Assembly: GCA_965230065.1 (NCBI GenBank)
Contig: OZ245942.1
Span: 5,270,001 to 5,334,000, forward strand
Direction of reading: 5' to 3'
Origin: G965230065 sp965230065
Lineage (GTDB): Bacteria; Bacteroidota; Bacteroidia; Cytophagales; Cyclobacteriaceae
DNA: 64,000 nt
Part shown: piece after piece, positions 8,521-17,616 of the stretch
Layout of the letters: every line of letters starts with the position of its first letter
Position numbering within the stretch: the first letter of the stretch is position 1
The notes under the pieces: generated by a model
The model's input: the letters and a program-made list of their open reading frames with translations, nothing else
Databases searched by the model: none
Told to the model about the DNA's origin: nothing
Translations under genes and position numbers: made by a program

Positions 8521-11103
8521 TCATTCAAACATAGCATTTAACGTTGTAGAAATACCCACCCTGAACCCAAAATCCTGGTAATTGAAGTCCAGGAAACTGC
8601 CGACTACTTCAAGGCGAAACAGCCTGAAAATGTTGTCGAGGCTGTAGCCCAACTCAGCATAATGGGGAGAAGCATCCGTTTTTAGGTAATTGAAAAAGAT
8701 GTTTTCTTTCAATCCCAGCAGCCTGACTTCCATGATTTGGGTGAACAAAAGTTTTCTGAATTGATAATAAAGATGCCCGCCTAAATAACTTTGTTGCGTA
8801 CTGAAATTATAGTAATCCAACAGCCGGAAACTGCCGGTCGGATCGCTGGTCTGGATGAAAATACGATTGCCCATAAAATGTCGGAAATCAGGAAAATACA
8901 TTTGTTGGTTGTTCAGGAAAGAGCCACCATACAAATTAAAATGCAGCTTGCCCCGTATGCCAATATCCAACTCATGCTGCACGCCCAATTCCAGCAGGTC
9001 ATAATCTACATCGGATGAAAATACATTGGAAAAACCTTTTTTGTAAGTAAACCTAAAAGTAGGGGAGGATCCGGAAATGGCTCTTTTCCTATCATTTCGT
9101 ACATAGTATTTCAAAAATGGGGCATAGGCAAGGGAAACATCCCACATAAATGCCTGATGCTGAGGAAAGCGTGTATCGGTTATTTCTATGTTATCCGGTG
9201 CATTGGGTGAGTATTTTCTGCTTTCACGATCATTCCAGGTTTTTTCTGTGGTATTTTCCAGCATGAGGCGGTCAGCCCATTCTGCGCTGGTTTGTAAAGT
9301 TAGCTTTTCAGTCAAAGGATGAGAAAAAGAAAGTTTTGCATAGTCCTTCTGGTAAATTTTCATATAATTCCTTTCACCAAGCAGGGTGAAAAATGTGTTG
9401 AACAGTGGCTGTATGGGCGTGTTTTCATTAAACTGGTTTACGTACCGCCCGCCTTCCATCTCAATTTTTCCATTGTTTGGTTTTTTGCCATACGCATAGC
9501 GGGCATTCATCATTCCCATAAACTTTTTACTGGAAAAGCCATATCGAAAAGTGGGGATAATGTTCAGTTTTTTCTCATCAGAAAAACGGTGTTCAAATTC
9601 CACGGGCAGGGCTAAATTCCAACCTTCTACCGTATTGAAGTTGATACGAGGAAAGCGCAAAGTAATATCATTTTTTTCATTCAGCTTGATGCTTTCCCCG
9701 GCCAGAATTTCTCCCAACACGCCCTTTGGTTTTTCTTCAGCTTCTTCTTCCTCTTTGGCAATGGTTATGCTATCCAGTTTCTGATAGCTAGTCGTTTCCA
9801 TTTTATTCAGCGGAATGGGTCGGATGGTTTCCCAGTAGGTTGCGTCTTTTTTGTAGGCAGATGAATCAACCTGAATATTTCGGTTGGCAACTACTTCGGG
9901 GTTGGCTTCCTGTTTTTCCAACTCCTTTTCATATTTCCTCAGGGTTTTCCTGAGTTGCTTGCGGGTGATTTTCTGTTCCTGGGCAAATAGCGCGGAAGTG
10001 CTGTCCATTTTTTCAAGGTTTTCTTCTGCCTCCAAAGCTTGGGCAACTTCCGCTTCCAGTTTTTCATCCACAACTTCAACCTCCACCTCAAGGTCCGGGT
10101 TAATTTCAATGTTATAATCGCTCACGGAGGCCAGGTATTTAAACTCTAAATCAAAGCCGTAAATTTTGCCGGTTACATCAAACTGATGGGTAACAGGCAT
10201 CCACACTTTTTCCTGAATGGGGGCGTACACCTGGTTTACCATAATCCTGAAGCCCTGCTTGTAGGTAGTTAATTTCAGGCTGTGGATGGCCCAAAGGTCG
10301 TTGATGATGTAAATGACGCCGGAGAAAACATTATCGCCACGTGAGCGAGGAATTACCTGTATTTTGTTGATTTCGTAATCCCGGTCAAAAAAACTGCCCA
10401 AAAACCGGAAGCGGTAATAGGCAAAAGCCCTGGGTGAGAGAGGCGAAATGGTGCCAGCCAGTTCGGGCTGGTAAAAACTGCCATTGATGTATTCATTGGG
10501 TTCTATGTCCTGATCGTTGCCGATGGTGCGCACCGAAATTACTTTTTCTGTGAGTTTGTTGGGTTGCTCAAAAGTAATTTCACTGACCGACTCTGTCAGA
10601 AAAACTGTGGAAGAATCAACCCCTTCTTTTTCCAGCAATTTGTCAAGTAAAAAAGGTGCATCTTTTACCCGTCCTGCGCCTTTGGTGTATACCCTGGCTG
10701 AGTATTTCTGCACCTGCAAAGTGTGAAACTTGCTTTTGGCTATTGCTTTTCTTATGATGGTATAGGCTGGGTCTTCTGCCCCCGGTCGCACTTTAATTTC
10801 CTGCAACACAATGGCCTGGTCTTCCAGGGTGATGTTGAAGGTGGTAAAGTCATTGCCTACGTTCACATTGCGTGTAAGCGGGGCATAACCCACATGCTGG
10901 AATACCAAATCGTATTGGCCCGGACTGAGTTTTAATTCAAAATACCCATCCTCGTTGGCGCTGGTGCCAGATTCCGTTTGTTTGATGTATATGCTGGCAT
11001 AAGGAAGCGGTTGATCTTTGGCATCGCGGATATTGCCCCGGATGCCCTGGGCCGTTGCCATATTTGCAATTAATAAACTCAGGACAATCAGATAGTATTT
11101 CAT
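8521..11103 (-). CDS. DUF5686 outer-membrane protein with carboxypeptidase-like domain
   Basis: The start is the ATG at 11103, giving the signal peptide MKYYLIVLSLLIANMATAQ; a longer frame would need a TTG four codons earlier. After cleavage comes a CarboxypepD_reg-like beta domain (GIRGNIRDAKDQPLPYAS, about residues 20-110). The long DUF5686 body follows, with a charged Glu/Lys-rich insert near 350-400 and a C-terminal half rich in alternating aromatic beta strands. The last strand reads FGFRVGISTTLNAMFE, as in outer-membrane barrels. It is probably an outer-membrane protein; the function of the family is unknown, though it resembles TonB-dependent receptors in its N-terminal domain. No partner gene lies alongside. 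Confidence 0.8.
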   Translation of the reverse strand: MKYYLIVLSLLIANMATAQGIRGNIRDAKDQPLPYASIYIKQTESGTSANEDGYFELKLSPGQYDLVFQHVGYAPLTRNVNVGNDFTTFNITLEDQAIVLQEIKVRPGAEDPAYTIIRKAIAKSKFHTLQVQKYSARVYTKGAGRVKDAPFLLDKLLEKEGVDSSTVFLTESVSEITFEQPNKLTEKVISVRTIGNDQDIEPNEYINGSFYQPELAGTISPLSPRAFAYYRFRFLGSFFDRDYEINKIQVIPRSRGDNVFSGVIYIINDLWAIHSLKLTTYKQGFRIMVNQVYAPIQEKVWMPVTHQFDVTGKIYGFDLEFKYLASVSDYNIEINPDLEVEVEVVDEKLEAEVAQALEAEENLEKMDSTSALFAQEQKITRKQLRKTLRKYEKELEKQEANPEVVANRNIQVDSSAYKKDATYWETIRPIPLNKMETTSYQKLDSITIAKEEEEAEEKPKGVLGEILAGESIKLNEKNDITLRFPRINFNTVEGWNLALPVEFEHRFSDEKKLNIIPTFRYGFSSKKFMGMMNARYAYGKKPNNGKIEMEGGRYVNQFNENTPIQPLFNTFFTLLGERNYMKIYQKDYAKLSFSHPLTEKLTLQTSAEWADRLMLENTTEKTWNDRESRKYSPNAPDNIEITDTRFPQHQAFMWDVSLAYAPFLKYYVRNDRKRAISGSSPTFRFTYKKGFSNVFSSDVDYDLLELGVQHELDIGIRGKLHFNLYGGSFLNNQQMYFPDFRHFMGNRIFIQTSDPTGSFRLLDYYNFSTQQSYLGGHLYYQFRKLLFTQIMEVRLLGLKENIFFNYLKTDASPHYAELGYSLDNIFRLFRLEVVGSFLDFNYQDFGFRVGISTTLNAMFE

Positions 11104-11211
11104 AAATTGAGGCAACAGATGAAAGGTAAACGCATAAGGCTTGGTTTTTCTGATAACACTTGAGAATATGTTTAGTGTAAATTGAGTATATTAATAGCTG
11201 AAGAAAAATAA

Positions 11212-11514
11212 TGTGCTTATTGTATCATATTACACGCTAAAATGGCAAGAGAAGTTGGCATTGACGCAGCCAAAGTTGATAATATTTCGTCATGGTGGAA
11301 CAGCGAATTATATGATGAAAAAGAGAAAGCCACTTTGTGCTATTGTGATGCGCTGACGGAAGGTTCGCACCCCAACTTTCATCAATACCACACTGCGTTG
11401 GAAAAGTTTTACTCAGAAAAAGAAATTGCGGAAATTTCTGCTATTGTCATTAATATGAACGTATGGACTCGGCTCAAGCTGGCGCAAGGGCAGGTTCCTT
11501 TTATTGATAACTAA
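11212..11514 (+). pseudogene. decayed AhpD/carboxymuconolactone decarboxylase-like gene
   Basis: Frame reading from 11212 gives CAYCIILHAKMAREVGID and continues to NMNVWTRLKLAQGQ, the catalytic CxxC-xxx-H motif and C-terminal half of an AhpD-like carboxymuconolactone decarboxylase. A TAA at 11209-11211 directly precedes the first catalytic Cys in frame, and no start exists before it. The only usable ATG, at 11242, lies after both cysteines and the His. The N-terminal 50 or so residues are absent. It is therefore a 5'-truncated remnant; a peptide of 90 residues could still be made but would lack the active site. It sits 10 bases before the FMN oxidase gene. Confidence 0.7.
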
Positions 11515-11524
11515 AATTTATTAT

Positions 11525-12802
11525 ATGCCTGAAAAAAAACGATCTATCACAGGCCTTGAACGCCAAAAACAAATATACCTCAGGGGCGTAGCCGGAAAAA
11601 AACCGTTGATTCCGGCAGATATGGTTACCCTGGCCAAACAGGCAAGCCGCAAAATGAAGGGGGAAGCCTTCGCTTACATGGCCGGTGGTGCAGGTACAGA
11701 AAATACGATTGTAGCAAACCAAAAGGCTTTTGAGCGTTGGCGTATTGTTCCCCGTGTGTTAACAGATGTGTCTGTACGGGATACTTCGATTACTTTGTTT
11801 GGAGATAAGTTGCCTTCTCCTTTTTTATTGGCGCCTATTGGGGTGCTGGACCTGGCTTGTAAGCAGGCCGATATTAAAACTGCAAAAGCTGCGGCCGCAA
11901 CAGGCATTCCCATGATTTTTTCCAATCAGGCATCCGAATCTATGGAAACCTGTGCCGGAGTGATGGGGGAGTCGCCCCGTTGGTTTCAGTTGTATTGGAG
12001 CAAGTCAGACGAACTCGTGGCCAGTCTGGTTTCCCGGGCCGAAGCCTGTGGTTGTTCAGCCATTGTGGTTACGCTGGATACAACCTTACTGGGCTGGCGC
12101 ATCCGTGACCTGGATTTGGCGTACTTGCCATTTTTACGGGGGAAAGGCATTGCGCAATACACCAGCGATCCGGTATTTCAACGCCTGCTGGACGAACCGG
12201 ATCCCGAACCCCCTCCGGAAAGGAAAATCACTTTGTCTTCCATCAGTGCCATGATGCAGATGGTGCGCAATTATCCGGGAAGTTTTTGGCCTGGTTTGCG
12301 TTCAGGGAGGCCGGTGGCTGCTGTTCGTAAATTTATCAACATTTATTCACGCCCTTCGCTCACCTGGGAAAACTTAGCGTTCTTGCGTGAACATACCCGC
12401 CTTCCCATTTTACTCAAAGGTATTTTACACCCCGACGATGCCAAAAAAGCTATGGATTACGGTATCAACGGGTTGGTAGTTTCTAACCATGGTGGGCGAC
12501 AGGTAGACGGCGCATTGGGCGCGTTGGACGCTTTGCCGGCTGTGGTAGAAGCTGTGCAGGAAAAAGTGCCTGTTTTGCTGGACAGTGGCGTGCGTTCCGG
12601 GGCTGATATTTTCAAAGCCCTGGCCCTGGGTGCTCAAGCTGTTTGTATTGGAAGGCCTTATGCTTATGCTTTGGCTTTGGCCGGACAAAAAGGTGTGGAA
12701 GAGCTTATTAGGAACTTCATGGCAGATTTTGATTTGACAATGGGGCTGGCGGGGAGTTCATCAACAACAGAAATCACTAAAGATACATTGAAACATGAAT
12801 AA
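11525..12802 (+). CDS. FMN-dependent alpha-hydroxy-acid oxidase/dehydrogenase
   Basis: TIM-barrel flavoprotein of the lactate monooxygenase / glycolate oxidase family. Landmarks are AFAYMAGGAGTENT at the N-terminus, FLLAPIGVLDLA, WFQLYWSKSD, VVTLDTTLLGWRIRDL, and the catalytic SNHGGRQVDG followed by VLLDSGVRSGADIFKALALG and GRPYAYAL, which bind FMN phosphate. The ATG at 11525 is preferred over a TTG at 11504 inside the upstream remnant. The length (425 residues) and the insert between the barrel halves fit lactate 2-monooxygenase-like members, which oxidise 2-hydroxy acids; the substrate is not determined. Confidence 0.88.
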   Translation: MPEKKRSITGLERQKQIYLRGVAGKKPLIPADMVTLAKQASRKMKGEAFAYMAGGAGTENTIVANQKAFERWRIVPRVLTDVSVRDTSITLFGDKLPSPFLLAPIGVLDLACKQADIKTAKAAAATGIPMIFSNQASESMETCAGVMGESPRWFQLYWSKSDELVASLVSRAEACGCSAIVVTLDTTLLGWRIRDLDLAYLPFLRGKGIAQYTSDPVFQRLLDEPDPEPPPERKITLSSISAMMQMVRNYPGSFWPGLRSGRPVAAVRKFINIYSRPSLTWENLAFLREHTRLPILLKGILHPDDAKKAMDYGINGLVVSNHGGRQVDGALGALDALPAVVEAVQEKVPVLLDSGVRSGADIFKALALGAQAVCIGRPYAYALALAGQKGVEELIRNFMADFDLTMGLAGSSSTTEITKDTLKHE

Positions 12803-12870
12803 AAAAATGAATGGATTTTTTACCATATAAGAGGCTTGAGTAATGGAAAATGAGTCTCGAATTTTAATGT

Positions 12871-14166
12871 TTATTCACCATTGCGTAATTTTATTGTTTC
12901 CAAAGCATTTTTTACATTTTTCTTAAATTGATCGGAGTCTTTTAAAAATATTAATTCTGTGATTTTTTCTATGTCATTACTAGTAATGTTAAATCCAGAA
13001 TCTACAATCCTAGTAATCATTTCATTGGCTATCGATTGATTTATATCAATATCAAAATAAATTTTTACATTTTTTTGATTAAATGGAACATTTTCATGAT
13101 TATTAATTGCAATAAATTTTATCAATGATAATATTTTTAATGCATCCTGAATTTGCGATTTACTATAATCTTCTGAATAAAATTCATTGATGATTTTTTC
13201 CTTCATTTCTCCATGTAAAATTTCCTTCTCACTTTTAAAGAATGATTCTTTACTTATATATTCATGAATTTCAAATATTAAAGGAAAGTTAATACGAAGT
13301 TTTTGCTTTCTTAATTCTGATATGATTTTTGTGATTTTATTATCCTCTTTTATGTGGATTTCTGTATCAGATTTGTAATTTTTATTTATTTTAATCAGGT
13401 TCGATTCAATTTTATATTTATCCTGCAAACAAGTTTCAACAAAGTCTTTAAATTTTGTAAAACCAATATTTTCATGGTTAAAAGAGCTTTCTTGATCAAG
13501 AATTTGTGTATAAATGGCCGATAAATTTAATCCTTCATCAAAAGCTTCTGGTTCTTCTTTTTCAACCTTGAGTAATACTTTTTTCAGGATGTTATAACCA
13601 AACTTATCAATGACGTCTTGATTGTATACAATATGCTCATTAACTAAAGAAAGTAATACTTGAATACCCTTACTTCGTTTTTTAAAATCTGAAACAGTAA
13701 TTAATATTATTTTTTTCCCTAATGCTCTTATCTTATGAAATAAGGGTGAAAAATCTGAATCTTGGGTGAAAATCGCAATATGGGTTATTTTATCATGTTT
13801 TAGTGCTATTTCAATACAATCCAGAGCCATTAATATATCGGCTCTGTTTTTACCACTATGCCCTAAGCCGGGTGTATGTATCATTTGAAAACCATTTTTA
13901 ATTAGATCATATTGTAGATTGATGTCGGTGTCAATCAATGATCGAATATTCTTGGAATTATATATCCTTTCAATAAATACATGGTTGGTATTTAGCATTA
14001 CGTTTCCATAACATTTACGAATATCTACGGTTCCCATTGTACTGCTTTCTATTTCAGAAATGAGAGGAGCTGACCATAATTGTGAAGATGAACAATGTTC
14101 TAACCCTATTTTTGATGCTTCAATTTGAATATTATCAAAATCAATAAACAATGCTGTTTTAGCCAT
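12871..14166 (-). CDS. NYN-domain predicted RNase with LOTUS-like domain
   Basis: Residues 1-160 form a NYN (LabA/DUF88) nuclease domain: FIDFDNIQIEA holds the first acidic residues, NRADILMALDCIE the middle, and FTQDSDFSPLFHKIR the last, together a PIN-like metal site. Around residues 215-255 the run LNLSAIYTQILDQ...GFTKFKDFVET resembles an OST-HTH/LOTUS RNA-binding domain; the remaining 170 residues are helical and unassigned. NYN-LOTUS proteins are thought to process RNA. The gene is visibly richer in A+T than its neighbours and stands alone between intergenic gaps, which suggests transfer. It could belong to a stress or phage-response function, but nothing nearby proves that. Confidence 0.75.
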   Translation of the reverse strand: MAKTALFIDFDNIQIEASKIGLEHCSSSQLWSAPLISEIESSTMGTVDIRKCYGNVMLNTNHVFIERIYNSKNIRSLIDTDINLQYDLIKNGFQMIHTPGLGHSGKNRADILMALDCIEIALKHDKITHIAIFTQDSDFSPLFHKIRALGKKIILITVSDFKKRSKGIQVLLSLVNEHIVYNQDVIDKFGYNILKKVLLKVEKEEPEAFDEGLNLSAIYTQILDQESSFNHENIGFTKFKDFVETCLQDKYKIESNLIKINKNYKSDTEIHIKEDNKITKIISELRKQKLRINFPLIFEIHEYISKESFFKSEKEILHGEMKEKIINEFYSEDYSKSQIQDALKILSLIKFIAINNHENVPFNQKNVKIYFDIDINQSIANEMITRIVDSGFNITSNDIEKITELIFLKDSDQFKKNVKNALETIKLRNGE

Positions 14167-14460
14167 CTCAATTGCATTTAAATGAAGAAAGGATGATAAA
14201 AATAGAGTGATCTTTCCAAATTTGGAATCAAATAAGAGGCTGAGATTTAATAAGTAAATACTTTTTATACTTAATCATTTAAAGATAAAAAAATAATAAA
14301 AAGAAAAATATTTGTTTACAATTTTTAATATGAAACTCAGACAAAGTTGAAGTCCTGAATTTTAACAAAGTTGTTCAATTATCAATTTTGTAAAGACAAT
14401 TGCATTGTCTTTAACATTTTCTCACAAAAAAGTGCGAAATTAGAATAAATCCCTCTAAAT
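14167..14460. other. A+T-rich gap, no gene
   Basis: About 294 bases between the divergent NYN-LOTUS and deacetylase genes. It is strongly A+T-rich with many stops in all frames. Both promoters must lie here, but no element is clear enough to place. Confidence 0.5.
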
Positions 14461-15246
14461 ATGAGGCACTTACTAATTCTTCTGCTCACGCTTTCAGTTT
14501 TGTTGCCAGGCAATGCACAACCCCTGCATTGCACCATTGCGCATGGTGGAGTCGTTCGTACAGACAGCACGAAGAAGGTCATCAGCCTGGTGTTTACGGG
14601 GCACGCGTTTGCCGATGGGTATCCGACGATCAACTTCGTACTGGATCATTACGGCATCAAAGCTTCTTTCTTTTTTACAGGTGATTTTTACCGAAATCCT
14701 GATTTTCAAAAAGTAATTCGAGGCTTGAAAAAAGACGGGCACTACCTGGGGGCACATTCTGACAAACAATTGCTGTATTGCAGTTGGGAAGACCGTGACC
14801 ATTTATTGGTAAGCAAAGATTCTTTTCTGCTTGACCTGGAAAATAACTTCTTAGCCATGAAGAAGTATGGTATACGAAAGAAAGATGCCCCGTTTTTTAT
14901 GCCACCCTTTGGCCAGTACAACAGTAAAATCAGTCGGTGGACGCAGGAATATGGCTTAACCCTTGTTAACTTTTCACCAGGCACGCATTCCAACGCCGAC
15001 CATACCTATCCTGATATGGGTAAGCAATATCTGGATAGTGAAACGATTATGGAAAGTATACTGGCCTATGAAAGGGAAAACAGGCTCAATGGTTTCATCC
15101 TTTTGATGCACATGGGTACGGATCAGCGCCGAAAAGACAAGCTTTATCATCATTTGGATGAATTGCTCACCAAATTACAACTCCTGGGCTATTCCTTTCA
15201 ACCTTTGTGGGAAAGCATGCCGGATAATTTATTTTTTGACAAGTAA
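14461..15246 (+). CDS. secreted NodB-like polysaccharide deacetylase
   Basis: Signal peptide MRHLLILLLTLSVLLPGNAQ, then a NodB fold: ASFFFTGDFYRNPDF, HYLGAHSDKQLLYCSWEDRD (the HSxxH-like motif 2) and FFMPPFGQYN (the RPPxG motif 3). Motif 1, normally TFDDG, reads VFTGHAFADG, so the usual catalytic Asp pair is replaced, although an Asp follows five residues later. Similar FTGH-type deacetylases exist in Bacteroidota. It is predicted to act on a glycan in the periplasm or outside the cell; the altered motif leaves activity uncertain. Confidence 0.75.
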   Translation: MRHLLILLLTLSVLLPGNAQPLHCTIAHGGVVRTDSTKKVISLVFTGHAFADGYPTINFVLDHYGIKASFFFTGDFYRNPDFQKVIRGLKKDGHYLGAHSDKQLLYCSWEDRDHLLVSKDSFLLDLENNFLAMKKYGIRKKDAPFFMPPFGQYNSKISRWTQEYGLTLVNFSPGTHSNADHTYPDMGKQYLDSETIMESILAYERENRLNGFILLMHMGTDQRRKDKLYHHLDELLTKLQLLGYSFQPLWESMPDNLFFDK

Positions 15247-15263
15247 GTTTAACAGTGGCAGCG

Positions 15264-15292
15264 GCAGTAAGCAGGCTTAGACTGCCTACTGC
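15264..15292. terminator. GCAGTAGGCAG-type hairpin, copy 1
   Basis: GCAGTAAGCAG (15264-15274) pairs with CTGCCTACTGC (15282-15292) with one mismatch. It sits between convergent genes and touches the stop of the LytTR gene. Related palindromes occur at 21445 and 44060. Confidence 0.6.
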
Positions 15293-16056
15293 TATCGGTC
15301 CAGCCATTCCTTAAAATCCGATGACTTTTCAGTACTGATGATAATATCTTTCTTTACAGGAGGTTGAAGCGTTACCTTGATGCGGCTGTTGCTATAAGGA
15401 AACATATTTTCAATAGAAGAGTGTCTGATAACAAACTGCCGGTTTATTTTCATAAACTCCTTGGGGTCAAGTAAATCTATGAGCTGATCCAGGTAATAAT
15501 CTACAGGAAATCGGCGGTTATCGTGGGTTACCAAAAACACAATCTTGGATTCGGTATAAAAATAGGCGACTTCTTCTACGGGAATAGAATGGATTTTTTG
15601 CCCTACTTTTACAAGGAAACGCTCTTTGTATCGCTTCTTTTGTTGGGTGATCAGGTTAACCAGGGCGGCATAATCTGCTGGTTTTTCGGGGGAACGCTGC
15701 TGCCTGAGCTTTTTGAATTTATCCAGACTGCGTGCTACATCTTCAGACTTAATGGGTTTGAGCAGATAAGCGATGCTGTTTAAATCAAAAGCTTGTATGG
15801 CAAATTCATTATACGCGGTGGTAAAAATAATCGGCACATCCAGGCTGATTTGGGTAAAAATTTCAAAACTTATCCCATCAGAAAGATAAATGTCCAAAAA
15901 GATGAGGTCTGGTGAGGAGTTTGAATTCAGCCATTTCACCGCATTTTTTACCGAATCTATGGCTTCAAGAACCGTAACAGCAGGGTCATATTTCTTGAGG
16001 ATATGTGTCAGCTTTTCGGCAGCGATAGCTTCGTCTTCTATAATAAGTACCTGCAT
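15292..16056 (-). CDS. LytTR-family response regulator
   Basis: Receiver domain (about residues 1-120) with the acidic pair in DEAIAAEKL, phosphoacceptor Asp in DLIFLDIYLSDG, TTAY and LLKPIKSEDV. A LytTR DNA-binding domain follows (about 150-250) with the typical INRQFVIRHSSI. Such regulators normally pair with a LytS-type 7TM or 5TM histidine kinase; none lies in this part of the window, so it is an orphan here. The target genes are not evident, though the divergent cell-envelope genes at 16190 are possible. Confidence 0.88.
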   Translation of the reverse strand: MQVLIIEDEAIAAEKLTHILKKYDPAVTVLEAIDSVKNAVKWLNSNSSPDLIFLDIYLSDGISFEIFTQISLDVPIIFTTAYNEFAIQAFDLNSIAYLLKPIKSEDVARSLDKFKKLRQQRSPEKPADYAALVNLITQQKKRYKERFLVKVGQKIHSIPVEEVAYFYTESKIVFLVTHDNRRFPVDYYLDQLIDLLDPKEFMKINRQFVIRHSSIENMFPYSNSRIKVTLQPPVKKDIIISTEKSSDFKEWLDR

Positions 16057-16189
16057 ATGTGAAAAATATAAGCGGAAACCAGCAATTGCGCACTTTTTTT
16101 ATTCTATTTGTTAGTGAGCGACAGTTGCTGGTAAATTTGGATTTTGGCAACCAGCACGCATGTGCCAGTAAACATAAACAAATTTCACA

Positions 16190-16909
16190 TTGAATCCTGA
16201 AATATCAAAAGTGCAAACTGAAAAAATAGCTGAGGCTGTAAATAAAAGAATCAAAACCACAGCTACCTATCATGCCTGGATCATGATATTAGCTACGCTT
16301 GTATTCATGATATTTCGCTCAGCAGAAGCTTTTGTAAGTGCCGTTGCAACTTCTTTTCTTCTGTTTTTTTTGGTAAACCGTTCAGGATGGAGACATTTGG
16401 GCAGGGTAGGGGGATATGCCAATGCTTTTACGCTACTGAGGCTCGTGGTCTTGCTCGCCCTGTGTATCGCCCATCAATACATACACCCTTATCTGATTAC
16501 AGCCATTGCCCTGCTGATTATCATTGGGGATGGCATAGATGGTTATTTGGCAAGAAACTTCAATGCGGCTTCTGCATTTGGTGAGTATTTTGATGCTGAA
16601 ACTGATGCTTTTTTTGTACTGGCACTGGGTATCATCATGCTGGACCGTGGCATGGTAGGCGTATGGATATTATTGCCCGGGTTGATGCGTTATGGCTATA
16701 TGATCGTACTTTCATTCACCAAAGCCCCAAAGCATGTAAAGGGAAGTTCCTTCCTCCGCCAACTGGTAGGGGTTTGGCTGATGTCAGCGTTTATGATAAC
16801 TTTTATTACCAGGTCTGAAGTGTACATTCCTAACCTAATCATTGCCATTGCGATGGTTACTTCGTCTTTTATCGTAGACTTTTGGGCATTAATCAGGGCG
16901 AGGAAATGA
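16190..16909 (+). CDS. CDP-alcohol phosphatidyltransferase (first of pair)
   Basis: Integral membrane enzyme with the full family motif DGIDGYLARNFNAASAFGEY followed by FDAETD, i.e. D-x2-DG-x2-AR-x8-G-x3-D-x3-D. About six hydrophobic segments are seen, two of them before the motif (near residues 31-62). Enzymes of this family displace CMP from a CDP-activated lipid or alcohol to make a phosphodiester head group. The best start is a TTG at 16190, since an in-frame TAA lies 15 bases upstream and no ATG comes before the first membrane helix. The TGA overlaps the next start (ATGA), which indicates coupling with its paralogue. Confidence 0.8.
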   Translation: MNPEISKVQTEKIAEAVNKRIKTTATYHAWIMILATLVFMIFRSAEAFVSAVATSFLLFFLVNRSGWRHLGRVGGYANAFTLLRLVVLLALCIAHQYIHPYLITAIALLIIIGDGIDGYLARNFNAASAFGEYFDAETDAFFVLALGIIMLDRGMVGVWILLPGLMRYGYMIVLSFTKAPKHVKGSSFLRQLVGVWLMSAFMITFITRSEVYIPNLIIAIAMVTSSFIVDFWALIRARK

Positions 16910-17616
16910 TGGATGAAAATGCTGCTGACCGGAAATTGACTGAAAAATGGGCTAAATGGCATGCATTGGCCATGATACTATCGTCTATACCTGTGTATGT
17001 TAGCCGTGAATTTTTCCCGCTATTATTAGGTGGAATAATATCCTTTATGATGCTTTGTGTTCTTAATAAGAAACAATGGTTGCAGTTCGGATATTGGGGC
17101 GGCCCTGCCAATGTAGTAACTTCTGTAAGATTGCTATTGGTATGGGGGATGCTTGCCGGGTGCACAGTTTTGTCACAAGAAGTACTGGCGGTATTGGGAA
17201 TCACCGTATTACTAGCCGATGGTGTAGATGGTTATTTGGCGAGGCGCTTCCGTACTACTTCTTTTTTTGGCGGATATTACGATATGGAAACAGATGCTTA
17301 TTATGTGCTTGTGTTGTGTACCATACTTTTTATGAATGGGCTGCTGGCAGGATGGATACTGTTCATAGGGCTATCCCGGTATGCTTTTGTTTTGATAAAG
17401 GCCTTAATTCCGCAAAAAAAATATATCCAAACACGTTCTTTTTTTGGGCAGTTCATCGCTGTCTTCCTGATGGCAAGCTTACCGGCTGGCCTTATTTTAC
17501 CTGAAAAACTTTACTTCCCCCTGATTGCAGTGGCAGGAATGATGGTAGCATTCTCATTTATACGGGAATTAATATGGATTATTAAAGCCAATGGCAGCGC
17601 GTATGAGAATGCTTGA
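16906..17616 (+). CDS. CDP-alcohol phosphatidyltransferase (second of pair)
   Basis: Paralogue of the preceding gene with the complete motif DGVDGYLARRFRTTSFFGGY then YDMETD and the same membrane topology. The ATG at 16906 overlaps the upstream TGA by four bases; a TTG at 16882 is less likely. Two adjacent enzymes of this class suggest either a heteromer or two successive head-group transfers. The LtaS-like gene downstream could use the lipid they make as its phospho-donor. The alcohol substrate is unknown. Confidence 0.8.
   Translation: MMDENAADRKLTEKWAKWHALAMILSSIPVYVSREFFPLLLGGIISFMMLCVLNKKQWLQFGYWGGPANVVTSVRLLLVWGMLAGCTVLSQEVLAVLGITVLLADGVDGYLARRFRTTSFFGGYYDMETDAYYVLVLCTILFMNGLLAGWILFIGLSRYAFVLIKALIPQKKYIQTRSFFGQFIAVFLMASLPAGLILPEKLYFPLIAVAGMMVAFSFIRELIWIIKANGSAYENA

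Noticed and set aside
16882..16905. TTG start for the second CDP-alcohol phosphatidyltransferase
   Set aside because: The ATG at 16906 overlaps the upstream stop in the usual ATGA fashion and fits the paralogue length better.
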